Positions 50,255 through 61,590 of a stretch of DNA of 64,000 nucleotides are shown here, one piece after another (position 1 is the stretch's first letter; each line of letters starts with the position of its first letter). The translations under genes and the position numbers were made by a program. Below the pieces are notes generated by a model that did no database searches, was not told the DNA's origin, and saw only the letters and a program-made list of their open reading frames with translations. This stretch comes from Ustilago trichophora (lineage: Eukaryota; Basidiomycota; Ustilaginomycetes; Ustilaginales; Ustilaginaceae): assembly GCA_900323505.1 (NCBI GenBank), contig OOIN01000003.1, positions 1,178,001-1,242,000 of the forward strand, read 5' to 3'.

Positions 50255-52681
50255 CTCCCTGCGTTCGCCTCACAGAATTCCGCTCCTCCTTTTCAATTTT
50301 TCTGACCTGGCATCGCCTCTCTCTTTTTCTCCCCCCACCCCAAAAATTTTCACCTGCCAGCCAACGCGATTCTGTCCATTTTTCTCGCTGTTTGAAAACC
50401 CAAAATTCTTCTCAGGTATCCCTGTGAGCCTGATTCGTCAGGGAACCCGCCCGACCAGGACGCCGGTGTAGCCGAGACCGAGCTGGTTGCCTTTGAAATT
50501 GGTAGTGTGCTCAAGAGGTTGAACTCTCAGTATCAATTACTGTATCCTCCTCCTCATGCAGGGAAAAAGGCCTTTGCGACACATGCGTCTCTAATGCGTG
50601 TGTATGTATGTGTTGTGGGCATGTTCCAGCCAATAGGTAGCAAGCACCCGTGGGTTCTTGTCTCTCTGCCTCGCATCTAAATGTGGGAAGTGCAGTTGCT
50701 GGCCTGCTCCGTCTCTCGTCCGCTCTTCCGCGACTCGTCCGTGGTTCGCCTGCTGACCGCCCACTTCCGCTGTGACTCTGCTGCAGACCAGTATCGTGCG
50801 CCTTTGCCTTTCTCCTGGTTCAATTCGCAACTCTCTAGAGAGAAAGAAAGAAGAAAGGAAAAGAGAGAAGACCAAGAAGTGGTTCTCCTCTTCCCCAACA
50901 ACCAAGTGAGACCCTCTTGCTTTCTACCGAATGGTCGAGCTGGTGCTTTCTCTGTCCGAGAATTGACCATCTTCATCTTATCTCAAAGAGTGCTGTGTAA
51001 ATTGGCGTCGTACCGGCAAAAGCCTAGGAAATGGCACAGTCATCTTTTCTCATGCTATACTCTCAAGTCCCCACCTTTTCCGACATTTGCCGGCGTTGCA
51101 TCGAAGGGCCCACACACAGTGTCTTTCCTCACTTGCGGATTGGCATACAGTTCATCCGTATTGTCTGATTGACAGAGCTCCACCTACTCTGGTGGGTCGT
51201 CTGCTTGATGCCCACATTAGCTGACCACCAGATTGACAGGCGGCTCAACATAATGCCGTAACAGATAAAAGCATGACGTCCTTCAGCGGTGGAGCCTCAA
51301 AGGACATGACTCCTACCGTCATCGTCATCATGTCCGTCGGTTGACGCTTTGATACGTTGGCATCTGTGCGGCCAGCGCAATGCACCCCAGAGCAGGTGCA
51401 GGAGGTATGGAGTGGTCGTTGAGCTGTGCGGAGTGCAGCGCAAAAAAAAAGGCACAAAAATGGAAGCCCACGCTCACACCAAGCCCGATGCAGCAAGCAA
51501 ACCTGATTCAGCACGCAAAAGAGAAAATGAAAAACAGGGGTTTTGGTCTTCGGCTTTCAGACACCACACATTCGTTAGCTTTACTCTGAGACCCTGACAA
51601 GCATATGGGCTGCAAGCAGGACCAAGGATGTGACGGAGTTAGGGCAAGGGCCGCAGCAGGGTCAAAAAATTCCGTTCTCTCATCTGGCATGAGCTGTCCA
51701 CCTGACTTGGCTCTTTCCAGCCCATCTGACTACTGTTCAGTACTCCCCCATGCGTTCGTGGTTAGGCATGCGGTATGTGCGATGTCGCTCTTAGCTCGTG
51801 GCGTAGTCCCACCTCCCCGCCCGCTGATCTGTGCCTGCTGTCTGCTGGTGCGCTTGTCCACAGTGCCTCGCCTTCTCGTGCAATGACACCTTGGGCAACG
51901 CGCCGTATTGCTGGACGCAATGTGAAAGGCTGGATCAAGCGTCGAGCCAAGCAGCAGACTAAATCAGAACGACGCCTGTTTTTCCAAGCCCGCAGTGAAG
52001 AGACCAAAAAGACAAGACCGGAACGTGGATCTCCGTCGGCTTGTCTTCGTCGGCATGCGAACCAGCTAAGCTACAGCAACTGATCATGTCCTGGAGCGAC
52101 TTGGCCGACAGAGTGTGTTTGGATCAGCCCTTCGATCGTTTATCTTGACATCGATCGAGAGGGGCACACTCTGAGCCACGCAAACACAGCCGCTGCCGCT
52201 TCTCTCCCTGGACCTTTGCTGTCACTTTTTTCCCCCTCTCTTTTTCCCACCTGGGCAGCCTCAATCGGAACAACCAATTCGCAAAGCTGCTTTGCGACTC
52301 TTCGACGGAGGCAAAGGTGACACAGTTCGGCACATCCATGTTCATAAAGGGGAGCAGGTCCCGCACAGACAATTCATGGTTCGGCTGCATGGCTACTGCA
52401 ACTGCATCTGCTGGATCTGCGGGACAACCCGAAGCTGCAGCAGCCCTTTTTGGCCTGTGCACGAAAATCGCCTCGGTTCCATCTTTCCGTGCGTTATTCT
52501 GTGATCGACAGAGCAGCGACGCATGCAACGCACGCAAGGCTGAGACGCAGCCGTCTAGGGCACGGTCAGTCCTGGCGTGTTTGGATCTAGAAGATAAGGA
52601 AAGTGTGTGCTGCATTTCATTGAATCAACCTCTGTTGCTACCCTCGAATCGACCCGATTCTTCGCATCGCCTGCGGTCGTC

Positions 52682-53911
52682 TCAGAGATGGCCACGGCCC
52701 TCCTCCTCAAGAGCCTTGCGGACAGCTTCGATGACCTTGGCATGGTGTTCCTTCTGCGAAGCGACCACACCACGATTCTCTCGAAGCGTGCGTCCCACGC
52801 CAAAGTTGAGCTCCTTGCCGCGAATGTCCGACACTTTACCTCCAGCTTCCTCGACAAGCAGAGATCCAGAAGCGTGGTCCCAGATCTTCTCCTGGTAGCT
52901 TCCATCGCCCACAGGCAGGCGCAGGTAGACATCACCATCGCCTCTCGAGATGCTGGCATACTTGGCCTGGCTGTCCATCCTGACCGAAGGAGCCGAGATG
53001 CCGAGCAACTCTGCGATCCTAGCATTTGTGCCGTGCGAAGAGTGACCTGCCTCAACCGACTCGCAGAACGAAGCTTGCGAGAGCGAGCTGATCTGACGCA
53101 TCGAGATCTTTTGCTCGTCACCACCCTGGATAGGGCGCTGGAAGGCTCCCTGACCACGCACAGCAATGAACAGAGTACCGAGATCGCTGCGCTTGGCACC
53201 GGCACCAAACTCGCCCTCCTTGGGCTTGTCGGAGGACGCATCGTGGGGCAAGTTGGGGCAGCCCATCACACCCACCTGCACCTTTCCGTCCACCATGAAT
53301 CCCAAACAGACAGCATACTGACCACCTCGGAGGAAACCTTTGGTGCCGTCAATGGGATCCAGCGCCCAGCATCGGCCTTTGGCACCGCCCTCAGCACTGC
53401 CTCTGTCGATAGCCGCGAGCAGCTCCTGCTCGGTGAGCTCACGATCGCCCCATGCCTGGGAGTTTGACTTGGACTCGGCTTCGGCGACAGCGGGGCATTC
53501 CTGTGCAGGGTTCTTGAGCGCCTCGTTGGCGAGCGCAAAGATCTGCTTGCGCAACGATTCCGACTCGGGCTTCTGAAGGTCCTTGGAATCCTCCTCCCCC
53601 ACGATAGGGTCGTCAGGGAAGTGCGATCCGAGGATGGCATTGACGACTGCTTGTGCAGAGTAGTCTCCAACGGTGACAGGCGACTTGTCCTTCTTGGTCA
53701 CAGTGTCGGCGGTGACGAGGTTGCGGAAGACCTTGTCCGTAAGTGAACAGGCACGCTCAACTGCCGAGATGGCAACTGCGCGCTCGAGAGCGTATTGTGT
53801 CGATGATGACGAGGACATGCCGATGTGTCGATAGGTGAGAATAGGTCTAGAAATGTGTGGAAGATATCGAGCAGAGATCCGTCCAAGCCGTGGTGAGCAG
53901 ATCCGTAACAT
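52682..53911 (-). CDS. MET22: 3'(2'),5'-bisphosphate nucleotidase (Hal2/Met22 type)
   Basis: A Li+/Na+-sensitive, Mg2+-dependent phosphatase that removes the 3' phosphate of PAP, a by-product of sulfate assimilation, and protects RNA-processing exonucleases from PAP. The metal-binding motifs of the inositol-phosphatase superfamily are present: VGEEDSKD, the WALDPIDGTKGF core and WDHASGSLLVEEAGG near the end. The frame opens at an ATG at 53911, 409 residues. A second in-frame ATG at 53818 (MSSSSSTQYALERA) gives 378 residues, closer to the usual 357-residue family length. The extra 31 residues (MLRICSPRLGRISARYLPHI and on) have six Arg and no acidic residue, like a mitochondrial presequence, so two products are possible. 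No intron is visible. Confidence 0.93.
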   Translation of the reverse strand: MLRICSPRLGRISARYLPHISRPILTYRHIGMSSSSSTQYALERAVAISAVERACSLTDKVFRNLVTADTVTKKDKSPVTVGDYSAQAVVNAILGSHFPDDPIVGEEDSKDLQKPESESLRKQIFALANEALKNPAQECPAVAEAESKSNSQAWGDRELTEQELLAAIDRGSAEGGAKGRCWALDPIDGTKGFLRGGQYAVCLGFMVDGKVQVGVMGCPNLPHDASSDKPKEGEFGAGAKRSDLGTLFIAVRGQGAFQRPIQGGDEQKISMRQISSLSQASFCESVEAGHSSHGTNARIAELLGISAPSVRMDSQAKYASISRGDGDVYLRLPVGDGSYQEKIWDHASGSLLVEEAGGKVSDIRGKELNFGVGRTLRENRGVVASQKEHHAKVIEAVRKALEEEGRGHL

Positions 53912-56900
53912 GCACTAACGGATATAGAAAAAAGAGGTGTAATTGATATCGTTCGATCTCGTTACAAAAGCGAATGAGATGAGGACGATGATTGATAGTG
54001 GTGGTGGGTGACGTTGATGATAATGATGCATTGGATGCTGTGTTTCGTCTGTCTAGAAGATCTGCGTCCTGATTTCGCGACCGATTTTGCGAGCTCGAAA
54101 ATTCTCCGAGTTTTTGGATTTGTCATGTGCACGGACCGATTCGTTGACCAATGTTCGATCGTCATCTTTAGAAATCGGCGTATGTTCACAAGGTGGACAC
54201 GGCAAAAAAGCTGGACGGAAGCATGGTCGATCGAGCTTCTGTGGGACCTGCCATGTGAACACAGATTTTTGGGAAGCGTTGTTGCCGGTGGATAGAGCCT
54301 AGTCTTACCGAGAAGACGAGCGCTGTGCCGTGCCTTTTGGTCAATGGGATGAATCGGGACCATAGCCTAGGATTGCCGATCCGGTTGTTTGCCAACAGCA
54401 TCCGTCGACATGCGTTGTATTAGACGCCGGCATTCATATTCAGGAACCCGCACTCATCCGCTCGTGGCAACAAACAAGCACATGCTTTTAGGTCTCTAAA
54501 GAAACCTCATCTCGCTCTCTCCCAGGTGATCTTCCCCGAGGCTCAGGCGGTTCCTTCCTCATTCAGGCCGAGCGATCTGTCATTGTGTTGATGGAATCAG
54601 GCCGTCACAGACACCACGACACGGGCCTCGCATTTGAGTTACAGTAGACGGCTTTTGATGCGGGTCGATCACCTGCAGGACGATGTGCGTTCCATGGTGG
54701 GGCCGCGTCACTCGATGCATGAAAAGGGGCAAAGACGATGTTAGAGACTAACGAAGGCGGAACGTGCTACAGCTCCTGACATGATGAACAGAGACTGTGT
54801 GGGGAGCATCGACGTGGAGCATAAAAATCAAGCCACTCACGCTCAAGAAAATAAGGTGTATGGAGGCAGAGGTAAATGCATATCTGTGTCAAGAGAATCC
54901 AGTTCTGTACAGTACGAGGCTGTGCTGATGGGAACGTGATTCTGGATACGGAGAGATGAGCGCCGAAGCGGCGACGTGGAATCAACTATCCGGAAGAGTG
55001 GAGCTGGAAGGGAGTCGATATCCTCCACAAAGCAAAGATCGAGTCATTTCGAAAAGTAGAGGCTCGACCCTGACTCGGGGGATGCTTAAGCGAGGAGCGA
55101 TCTAGAATGAGCGAGCAGATGAAGAGGGAGGGTGGGGAAAAATATACAGTGGCTGGCACAACACAATATCAGATAAGAAGGGTTTTGACGTGCTGAGCTC
55201 AGGCTCCGCGGGACTCCGACTCGTGGTTCGCGTGAGAAGATACAGAAGACGATGCGCCAGCATTATTCATCAGTGAGATACAGTCCACGGCATCACATGT
55301 AGGCATCTGGACGTGGTCACGACAAAAGCTTCGATTCTTCTCCGACTGCTTTCTGATATTTCCTTTCGGAAGACAGGCAACCGAGTCTCTGCTCGAGGAC
55401 CGAGCTTCCGACCGATTGTCAATTGAGGAGGTCAGTACAGAAGGATGGTAGAGAGCAAGCGCCTGGTCGAGTCACTCTGAGCATTCAGACAAGTGCTGTG
55501 CCAGGCATTGGCGCGGTGGGACACGGCGCTCTATTCTCCACAATTTGGATATTAGGATATTTGCATGAAAATTTGAAAATCCCACGGACTTGATCTCGAA
55601 ACAGAGGAAGTCAAAGTCTGCCGAACCACACCTGCATGGAGTTAAGCGCGTCCTAAGCTTCGCGTTTATCGGCCAGCTGGAATGAGGCAGCAGCTCTTCA
55701 GTCTACACCTCGGATGATAAGCGTCGGGTGTGACGGCCTTTTTTAAGAAATACGTTAAGGTGACGCGAAAAAGCGCGAAGTGAATTGAGACTTTCAGGGT
55801 GGCAAAAAGGAACACGACAGAACACAGCGAAAGAAAAGCGAAAGAAAGCCTCCTTTGGTTTCACCATTCTATTCTACAGCAAGCCCCCGTCCCTCAAAGT
55901 GAGTCCAGGGCATGTGTCACCAACCTCATCACCGGCTCTCAGTTGCTTCGTTGGGGTCAGCGAGGCCTCGGTGGGACAGAATAAGTCGCACCGACTTTGC
56001 GGTGGCAAACCGAATATCATCCACCCATATGAATGGTCATTTCTGGCTAGCAGAGAGAGAGAGTGTGTGTGTGTATGTGTGTGTGAATGCGTGTCATGCG
56101 TGTGACCGAGGCAGTCAGTCGCTGATCAAGCTGTCGACGTGGAGAGCGGGTTTTGTTTCCATCGGAGACACACCATCTTGTCACCTTCCACGCCGAAGAC
56201 GATAGAAGCAATCTGGCTAAAAAGCACGTTGATACTGTAGCAGCCGTAAAATATGTAAATTTTTATGCCATTGCCTCCGTGGATCAGAGAAGAGCTTCCG
56301 CAGACGCAGGTGCGGGTCGGCTATGTCGCAAGACCCACGCGCTATGACTCCTCCCACTTTTGACTCATCTACTGTACGCGCATACTAACTAGCTCCCACT
56401 TGTTCAAGCCATTCAAGCACAAAAAAAATGCGTTTCGAACATCTAAAGCGGTGCACAAGATCTCCCTCTCTTCTGAGTCAACTCTCAATCATCTGAAATG
56501 AGATCGTGTGACTGAACCGAAATGGCACTAGTGGGAAGGATCGAGAGGATACTGGCTATCTGACCGGATACGATTGTGATGACTAGGAGCCGTGCGTCAA
56601 GTTAAGAAACTCTGCCAGATTTTGCAATTTTGCGTGAATGCGCATGCCACCCAAGACCCTGCCTCCGGACCCTTATTCCATCTTTTTTTACAGTAGTGGT
56701 TTTTTTATTTTTTATTTTTTATTTTTTATTTTATTTAGTGACCAGACCTCCACTCGGCTGCCTTCCGTTGCGTACGTGTTCGTGTCGTTGTGGAGATAAA
56801 AACAAAAAAAAAAAAAAAGTCCGGCTGTGAAAAATATCGCCACCGACCGATATAGATAGCCCCACCAAACTGCCCTTTCAACCGCTCGGTCCTCCTCTGC

Positions 56901-57161
56901 TCTCCCTCTCACCTTACGTTCACTTACAATTGCTTCCAGATCACCACTTGACATCTTTCTCTCTCACCATCACCATCTTTATCGCCTTCATCACACTCAA
57001 TCTTAAGCCAACGAGCATCGACTACGCCTTTCACCCCACCTCAGCTCTTTGCACCTTCCTCGACACTTCTCGTCATCACGCCACCTTCGCTTCTTCACCA
57101 CCTTTCCCCATCCTCCACCGTGTCTTCACCAGTCGAACTCTCGTCTGCAGATACCGCATCC
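53912..57161. other. Gene-poor region between nucleotidase and zinc-finger genes
   Basis: About 3.2 kb shared by two divergent genes, without a supported gene inside. TGTACAGTAC lies at 54906-54915, a GT run at about 56063-56085, TTTTTTA repeats at 56700-56737 and an A run near 56804-56818. The last 300 bp before 57162 are C/T-rich, as expected for a leader of the zinc-finger gene. Confidence 0.5.
56700..56737 (+). repeat. (TTTTTTA)n tandem repeat
   Basis: About five copies of a 7-bp A/T unit in the upstream region of the zinc-finger gene. Confidence 0.85.
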
Positions 57162-58511
57162 ATGTCTTTCACCTTCCCATCCTCCGGCATCACCTCCTTC
57201 GGCTCGCCACCCTCTACTGACACCTACACCAAGCCGATCGACTCCACCACCTCGGACCGCATCGGTGAACTTCAAAAATTCCTTCTCGGCAGCGACTGGT
57301 CTTCTCTTTCGTCGTTGAGCCCACCCATTGCATCCGTTCGCGCCGTTGTCGATAATTCGAACCTCTGGCCCTCCTCCACGGCAGACGTGCCTCTCTTCCC
57401 TTCATCGGTGGAGACTGTCAAGCCCATGATGCAGAGTACTCCCGTCGCTTCTCGAGTCAGTATGCCGGAAGCTAACGTTGCAGCCACTCCGGCTCCCAAC
57501 TCCGCCTTCGTCGCCCCCATCGCCACATCTTCTGCCGTTTACCAGCCCGCTCTCACCCCTCCTCACCGTCAGTCCTTCGATACTTGCTACAGTGACTCGG
57601 TAGGCTCGCCTGACTCGGAGCGCGACTTCCTCACCTCGCCTTCCTTGTTTGACGACGCCGATTTTGAGTTTGACGCCGATAACCTCAGCAACTTCCCCCT
57701 CTTCGGCGAGTGTGCCTACGGGGATGCTCCTGAAGCTCTCATTGAGGATCCTGTCAGCGCTTTCGCTTCCAACCTCGAAAACGTCAAGCTCGAGGCGGAC
57801 GACCAAAGTTCGCAGCTGACCGAGTCCGACCTCGGCGCCAGCCAGTCCACCGTCATGCCTTCTCAGAGCCAAGTCAAGACCGAGGACGATGTCTACGACT
57901 CCAAGTCGACCCTTGAAGCCGCCTTCAAGACCGAGTCGGACGAGGACACCACCAAGCTCGAGCCCAAGCATGAGCAGGACATGTGGTCCCCTGAAGAGCT
58001 CAAACCCTACTTCAGCGACGACGAGTCCAAGGCTGCTGTGTTCAGCACCCTCGCCAACGCCTTTGGCCAACACCTCTCGCAACCCATCAAGCAGACTTTC
58101 CCGGCCTCCGAGTCGAACGCTCACAACAATGAGCAGCACACGTCGCAGGTCGGTCCTATCCGCTCCTCGCGCGCTCCTCGAGACCGCCGACCCTCGCCCA
58201 GCAAGGTCGCCGCCGTCTCGGCTTCTGCTAGTCCGGCGCCCATCATCGACCCTGTGACCAACACCAAGCGCTGGCAGTGCGACGAGTGCTTCAAGTACTT
58301 TGACCGCGCCTACAACCTCAAGACGCACCGCATCACCCATCAGCCCATCGAGACCCGCGAGCGTCCCTACATCTGCTTTGATGAGCGCTGTGGCAAGCAG
58401 TTTGCGCGAAAGCACGACATGCAGAGGCACTTTGAGAACGTCCATCGCGGCGAATCAAGAAGGGCCAGAGGTGGCTCCACAAAACGGAGCCGCGCTGACG
58501 ACTTGGGTTAA
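57162..58511 (+). CDS. C2H2 zinc-finger transcription factor (two fingers, Crz1-like)
   Basis: From the first in-frame ATG at 57162 the protein has 449 residues. Two C2H2 fingers lie near the C-terminus at about 370-428. The first is C-X2-C-X12-H-X3-H with the core CFKYFDRAYNLKTH. The second is C-X4-C-X12-H-X4-H with CGKQFARKHDMQRH. The RAYNLKTH and FARKHDMQRH pair resembles the calcineurin-regulated Crz1 fingers, but the linker QPIETRERP is longer than the TGEKP type. A basic tail (RRARGGSTKRSRADD) follows and may be a nuclear signal. The 360 residues before the fingers are Ser/Pro/acid-rich (DFEFDADNLSNFPLFGE) and look like activation regions. No clear PxIxIT docking site was identified, so the Crz1 link is tentative. 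The gene is intronless. Confidence 0.82.
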   Translation: MSFTFPSSGITSFGSPPSTDTYTKPIDSTTSDRIGELQKFLLGSDWSSLSSLSPPIASVRAVVDNSNLWPSSTADVPLFPSSVETVKPMMQSTPVASRVSMPEANVAATPAPNSAFVAPIATSSAVYQPALTPPHRQSFDTCYSDSVGSPDSERDFLTSPSLFDDADFEFDADNLSNFPLFGECAYGDAPEALIEDPVSAFASNLENVKLEADDQSSQLTESDLGASQSTVMPSQSQVKTEDDVYDSKSTLEAAFKTESDEDTTKLEPKHEQDMWSPEELKPYFSDDESKAAVFSTLANAFGQHLSQPIKQTFPASESNAHNNEQHTSQVGPIRSSRAPRDRRPSPSKVAAVSASASPAPIIDPVTNTKRWQCDECFKYFDRAYNLKTHRITHQPIETRERPYICFDERCGKQFARKHDMQRHFENVHRGESRRARGGSTKRSRADDLG

Positions 58512-59615
58512 ACCAAGGCGTCCGGCCCCCTTCCTATTTTGAATGAATCTCTCTTGCAACAGTAAGTATCCAACGCTATGCAGCCGCTCGACCACCTTTC
58601 ATTAGACTGGGCCTGGGCGACTGGTCAGCTGTGGCTACACATATCTTTCAGCCACGACTTTTTTTTTGCGCAGGACACGATCCTTACACCCCGCCTTTCT
58701 GCTTTGCTTCGTTCTTCATAGCCACTCAAATTTGCACCTTCGCACAGCATGCTGTCTCTGCACCCGCGTGACGTTCACCGTTACTCCGGTCGTTGATGCA
58801 ACTGTCAACTTTATCTATGTCTCGAGCGGGCCGCCGCTCTGTCTGCGTTTCGAACCACATTTCGTTGCGCCATGTCAAAGCGGTCGGCGTGCAGCGCATT
58901 TGCGCTCCTTAGCCACCACTCTCCCCCAACATCATTCCGAGATCGCTCGCTTTCCAAGCTTGCTCGATCGCCCGAGAGTATAGCTGTCCCCTCCCCTCGT
59001 CGATCTCGGATGATGCTTTTAGACGCTACCCTAGCATTTGCTTTTTGCGATGCTTCCCTTCCCACCATCACAGCCCTCTGACCGACCAAGGATTGCTTCA
59101 AGCCTTCTGATTCCGTGCGGAATGCTGGCGGGACTTTGACCGTCTTCAGCCCCATCCCCGCATACTCAGACATCCTTCCTCGAGGCGCTTCTGCCATAGC
59201 AGAACGCACACGCGATCCCCCCGTTTCGTCTCTCGGCTTGTGTCTGGGCGCGAGCAACTGTCACTGGTAACTTTCTGCCTTGATGCTCATCCCCTCCTGG
59301 TTCTGGTAGCGATTTGTTGGCCCGCTCTTGCTCTCGTTGGTGTTCTGCAGGACTTGACAAGACCGCCTTTTTGGCTTGTCTTTCCTCCACACCGTCGAGT
59401 TACTCCATAGCGAGGCTCCTCGTTCGGCAGGTGTGTCTGTCGATTTTGTCGAGTCTTTTGCTTCTTCTAGTTCCCTCCTTTCTCACCTGCCACGCACATG
59501 TACGGTCTTCCCGCTGTCCCTTCGCGCCTGCCTTTGTCAAAGCACCGGGATCCCTCAGGTCAGCTTCTCAACAGAGGAGTTGCACCCTCGCTCTCAAAAC
59601 ACCCCCAAAAAAGTT

Positions 59616-59618
<3 letters not shown>

Positions 59619-59654
<36 letters not shown>
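59619..59654 (+). repeat. (TC)18 microsatellite
   Basis: Perfect TC units followed by imperfect CTCTCG units to about 59665. Confidence 0.92.
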
Positions 59655-59657
<3 letters not shown>

Positions 59658-60515
59658 CTCTCGTAGTCTCCCTCTCTCGCGATAGTTACTCTTCCATTTC
59701 ATTCCCCTCGCTGTCTTGTCTCCCTCGATCTTATCTACCTGTTCACCCTCGTCTCGGTTCCCAAAAAAGCTCAGCTTCGCACTTCTCAGCTCCTCAATCC
59801 AGTCCTGATCCAGCCACTTTACTTCTCGTCTGTGTTTTTGTGTGCGATTCGATTAGTCTGTGCGTCGTCCGCATGAGAGGGGAGAACACCGAGACATGCA
59901 GGGTTCACACCACGTGAGGGTGAGAGTCAATCTGGCCGCCCCGCTGGCAAAGGATGAAATGCTTGTGAGGTTTCTATGGTACAAAGGGTGCCAGATGGAC
60001 CTAAAATACGCACATACTGTATTAAGGGATTCGGCCTTTTTCGGCGAGGGCAGCGGAGCAAGCGAAGGAGGGGTGGTTTTAACAGGAGATCTGAAAAGAA
60101 AGGGAAAAAAACTGTGTGTAGGAGGTCATGACGGCAACGTGGGCGGACAGGTGAGAAAGATGAGAATGACGAAGGCGGCGCGGATTTCGGGTTTCCGCCG
60201 CAGTGGGAGCAGTCTCCACTCTGAGGCAAACACACACAAAAAAAAAAAAAAAAAGGACATTTTTCCTTTTTAGCGAAGTGAATTTGGTGCAAGCCGTGAC
60301 GTCCGCTTTGATCTTCGAACCGAGGTTGACCTTGTTGTGCTACCCGGAGGTGCTTCTTGATCATCATCTTCATCTGCCATAGACGTACGCTTTGGCCGTC
60401 CTAAGCAAGTATCGGCAACTAAATCAGGACGATATAGATACGTCTATTTCGATACAGCAAGTCTACAAGACCGGGATCGATACCCACCGTTTGGCCAGCC
60501 GACATTCCAGCGGCG

Positions 60516-60517
<2 letters not shown>

Positions 60518-60546
<29 letters not shown>
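60518..60546 (+). repeat. (AC)14 microsatellite in the probable DIC1 leader
   Basis: AC units end about 60 bp before the ATG of the mitochondrial carrier gene, so the run lies in its promoter or 5' leader. Confidence 0.92.
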
Positions 60547-60550
<4 letters not shown>

Positions 60551-60606
60551 AACGTAGTTGAAGCAAGAGAGATTCGTATCTCGAGCTCGAAATCACATAC
60601 AACATC

Positions 60607-61590
60607 ATGTCGTCTTCAATAGCTTCCTCCTCGTCATCGTCCTCTTCAACGAGACAGACACCAGCAGCATCCCCGGCAAAAACATCAGCTACCCCCAAAA
60701 AGTACCCCTTCTACCTGGGCGGCTGTGCCGCGTCAATAGCAGCGTTTTTCACCCACCCGCTCGATCTCACCAAAACACGAATGCAGACGGCATCCTCACG
60801 GCAAAACATGTTCTCTCTCATGGTCAAGACTTTTCGCACTGAAGGGCCTAAGGGTCTTTATGTCGGCCTGACCGCATCGCTGCTACGACAGATGACGTAC
60901 AGCGTTACCCGTTTCGGAGCCTACGATAAGCTCAAAGAGATGACTCTAAAGCAGAACGGGGATGGAAAACAGTTGGGACCTTTGCAGATGGCGTTGTGCG
61001 CAAGTGCTGCTGGTGCTGCCGGTGGATTGGCAGGCAACCCGGCCGATATCTTGCTGGTGCGCATGACGAGTGATGTCAACAAGAAGCCGGCGGAGAGGTA
61101 CAACTATCCCAATGCTATCAGTGGGCTGGTAAGGATGACAAAGGAGGAAGGCGTGGGTTCGCTATTCCGTGGTTTGGGGCCGAATACCGTTCGGGCGGTG
61201 CTGATGAACGCTTCCCAACTGGCAACCTACGACGTCTTCAAGAACCTCCTCCTCTCCTCTGGCTACTTTCACGAGGGAACCGCCCTTCATTTCTCGGCGA
61301 GCTTCATGGCAGGTACAGTAGCAACTACTGTATGCAGCCCGGCGGATGTCATCAAGAGCAGAGTCATGAACGCCGCGGGTTCCGGAGATGGCATCGTAAA
61401 GACCTTGAGGAAGGATCTGAGCAAAGAAGGCGTAGGATTCCTGTTCAGAGGCTGGACCCCAGCATGGATGAGACTCAGCCCAAATACGATCATCGTCTTT
61501 GTGGTTTTGGAGAAGCTCAGGTTGCTAGTGGACTACTCGAGAGAGAAGAAGGGGGCGGTCAAGGACGAAGGAGTCCAGATCAAGGCTTAG
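60607..61590 (+). CDS. DIC1: Mitochondrial carrier, dicarboxylate type
   Basis: An inner-membrane carrier of 327 residues with the three-fold repeat of the SLC25 family. The three signature motifs are HPLDLTKTRMQ, NPADILLVRMT and SPADVIKSRVM, each starting the P-x-D/E-x-x-K/R pattern or a close variant. Six membrane segments are expected. The first repeat (FYLGGCAASIAAFFTHPLDL then YVGLTASLLRQMTYSVTRFG) is closest to fungal dicarboxylate carriers, which exchange malate or succinate for phosphate and feed gluconeogenesis. The first 30 residues are Ser-rich and outside the fold. The gene is intronless and its leader has an AC repeat. Oxaloacetate or other dicarboxylate exchangers are alternatives. 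Confidence 0.88.
   Translation: MSSSIASSSSSSSSTRQTPAASPAKTSATPKKYPFYLGGCAASIAAFFTHPLDLTKTRMQTASSRQNMFSLMVKTFRTEGPKGLYVGLTASLLRQMTYSVTRFGAYDKLKEMTLKQNGDGKQLGPLQMALCASAAGAAGGLAGNPADILLVRMTSDVNKKPAERYNYPNAISGLVRMTKEEGVGSLFRGLGPNTVRAVLMNASQLATYDVFKNLLLSSGYFHEGTALHFSASFMAGTVATTVCSPADVIKSRVMNAAGSGDGIVKTLRKDLSKEGVGFLFRGWTPAWMRLSPNTIIVFVVLEKLRLLVDYSREKKGAVKDEGVQIKA

Larger units (their letters stand above)
48061..52681. other. Large gene-poor, repeat-rich region upstream of the APSES factor
   Basis: About 4.6 kb without a supported protein gene. From about 48100 to 49400 the + strand is strongly purine-rich (pyrimidine-rich on the APSES strand). Simple repeats are dense: (GA)9 at 48211-48228, G16 at 48913-48928, CAG-rich triplets at about 49006-49066, AAAAGTC repeats near 49128-49150, A-rich runs near 49346-49378, GCAC then AC repeats at 49563-49608 and T39 at 50216-50254. 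The part to about 50 kb is probably promoter and leader of the APSES gene. The frames between 50.6 and 52.6 kb have random-looking translations. Confidence 0.55.
58512..60606. other. Intergenic region between zinc-finger gene and carrier gene
   Basis: About 2.1 kb. It holds an 18-unit TC run at 59619-59654, an A17 run at 60238-60254 and an AC run at 60518-60546 in the probable leader of the carrier gene. No protein gene is supported. Confidence 0.5.

Noticed and set aside
50216..50600. T39 tract plus hairpins as a signal recognition particle RNA gene
   Set aside because: The conserved helix 8 motif and the Alu-domain loop pair could not be found, so only a generic structured-RNA note is kept.
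50681..51172. A 163-codon + strand frame in the gene-poor region
   Set aside because: No domain, no conserved-looking stretch, and no promoter or splice support.
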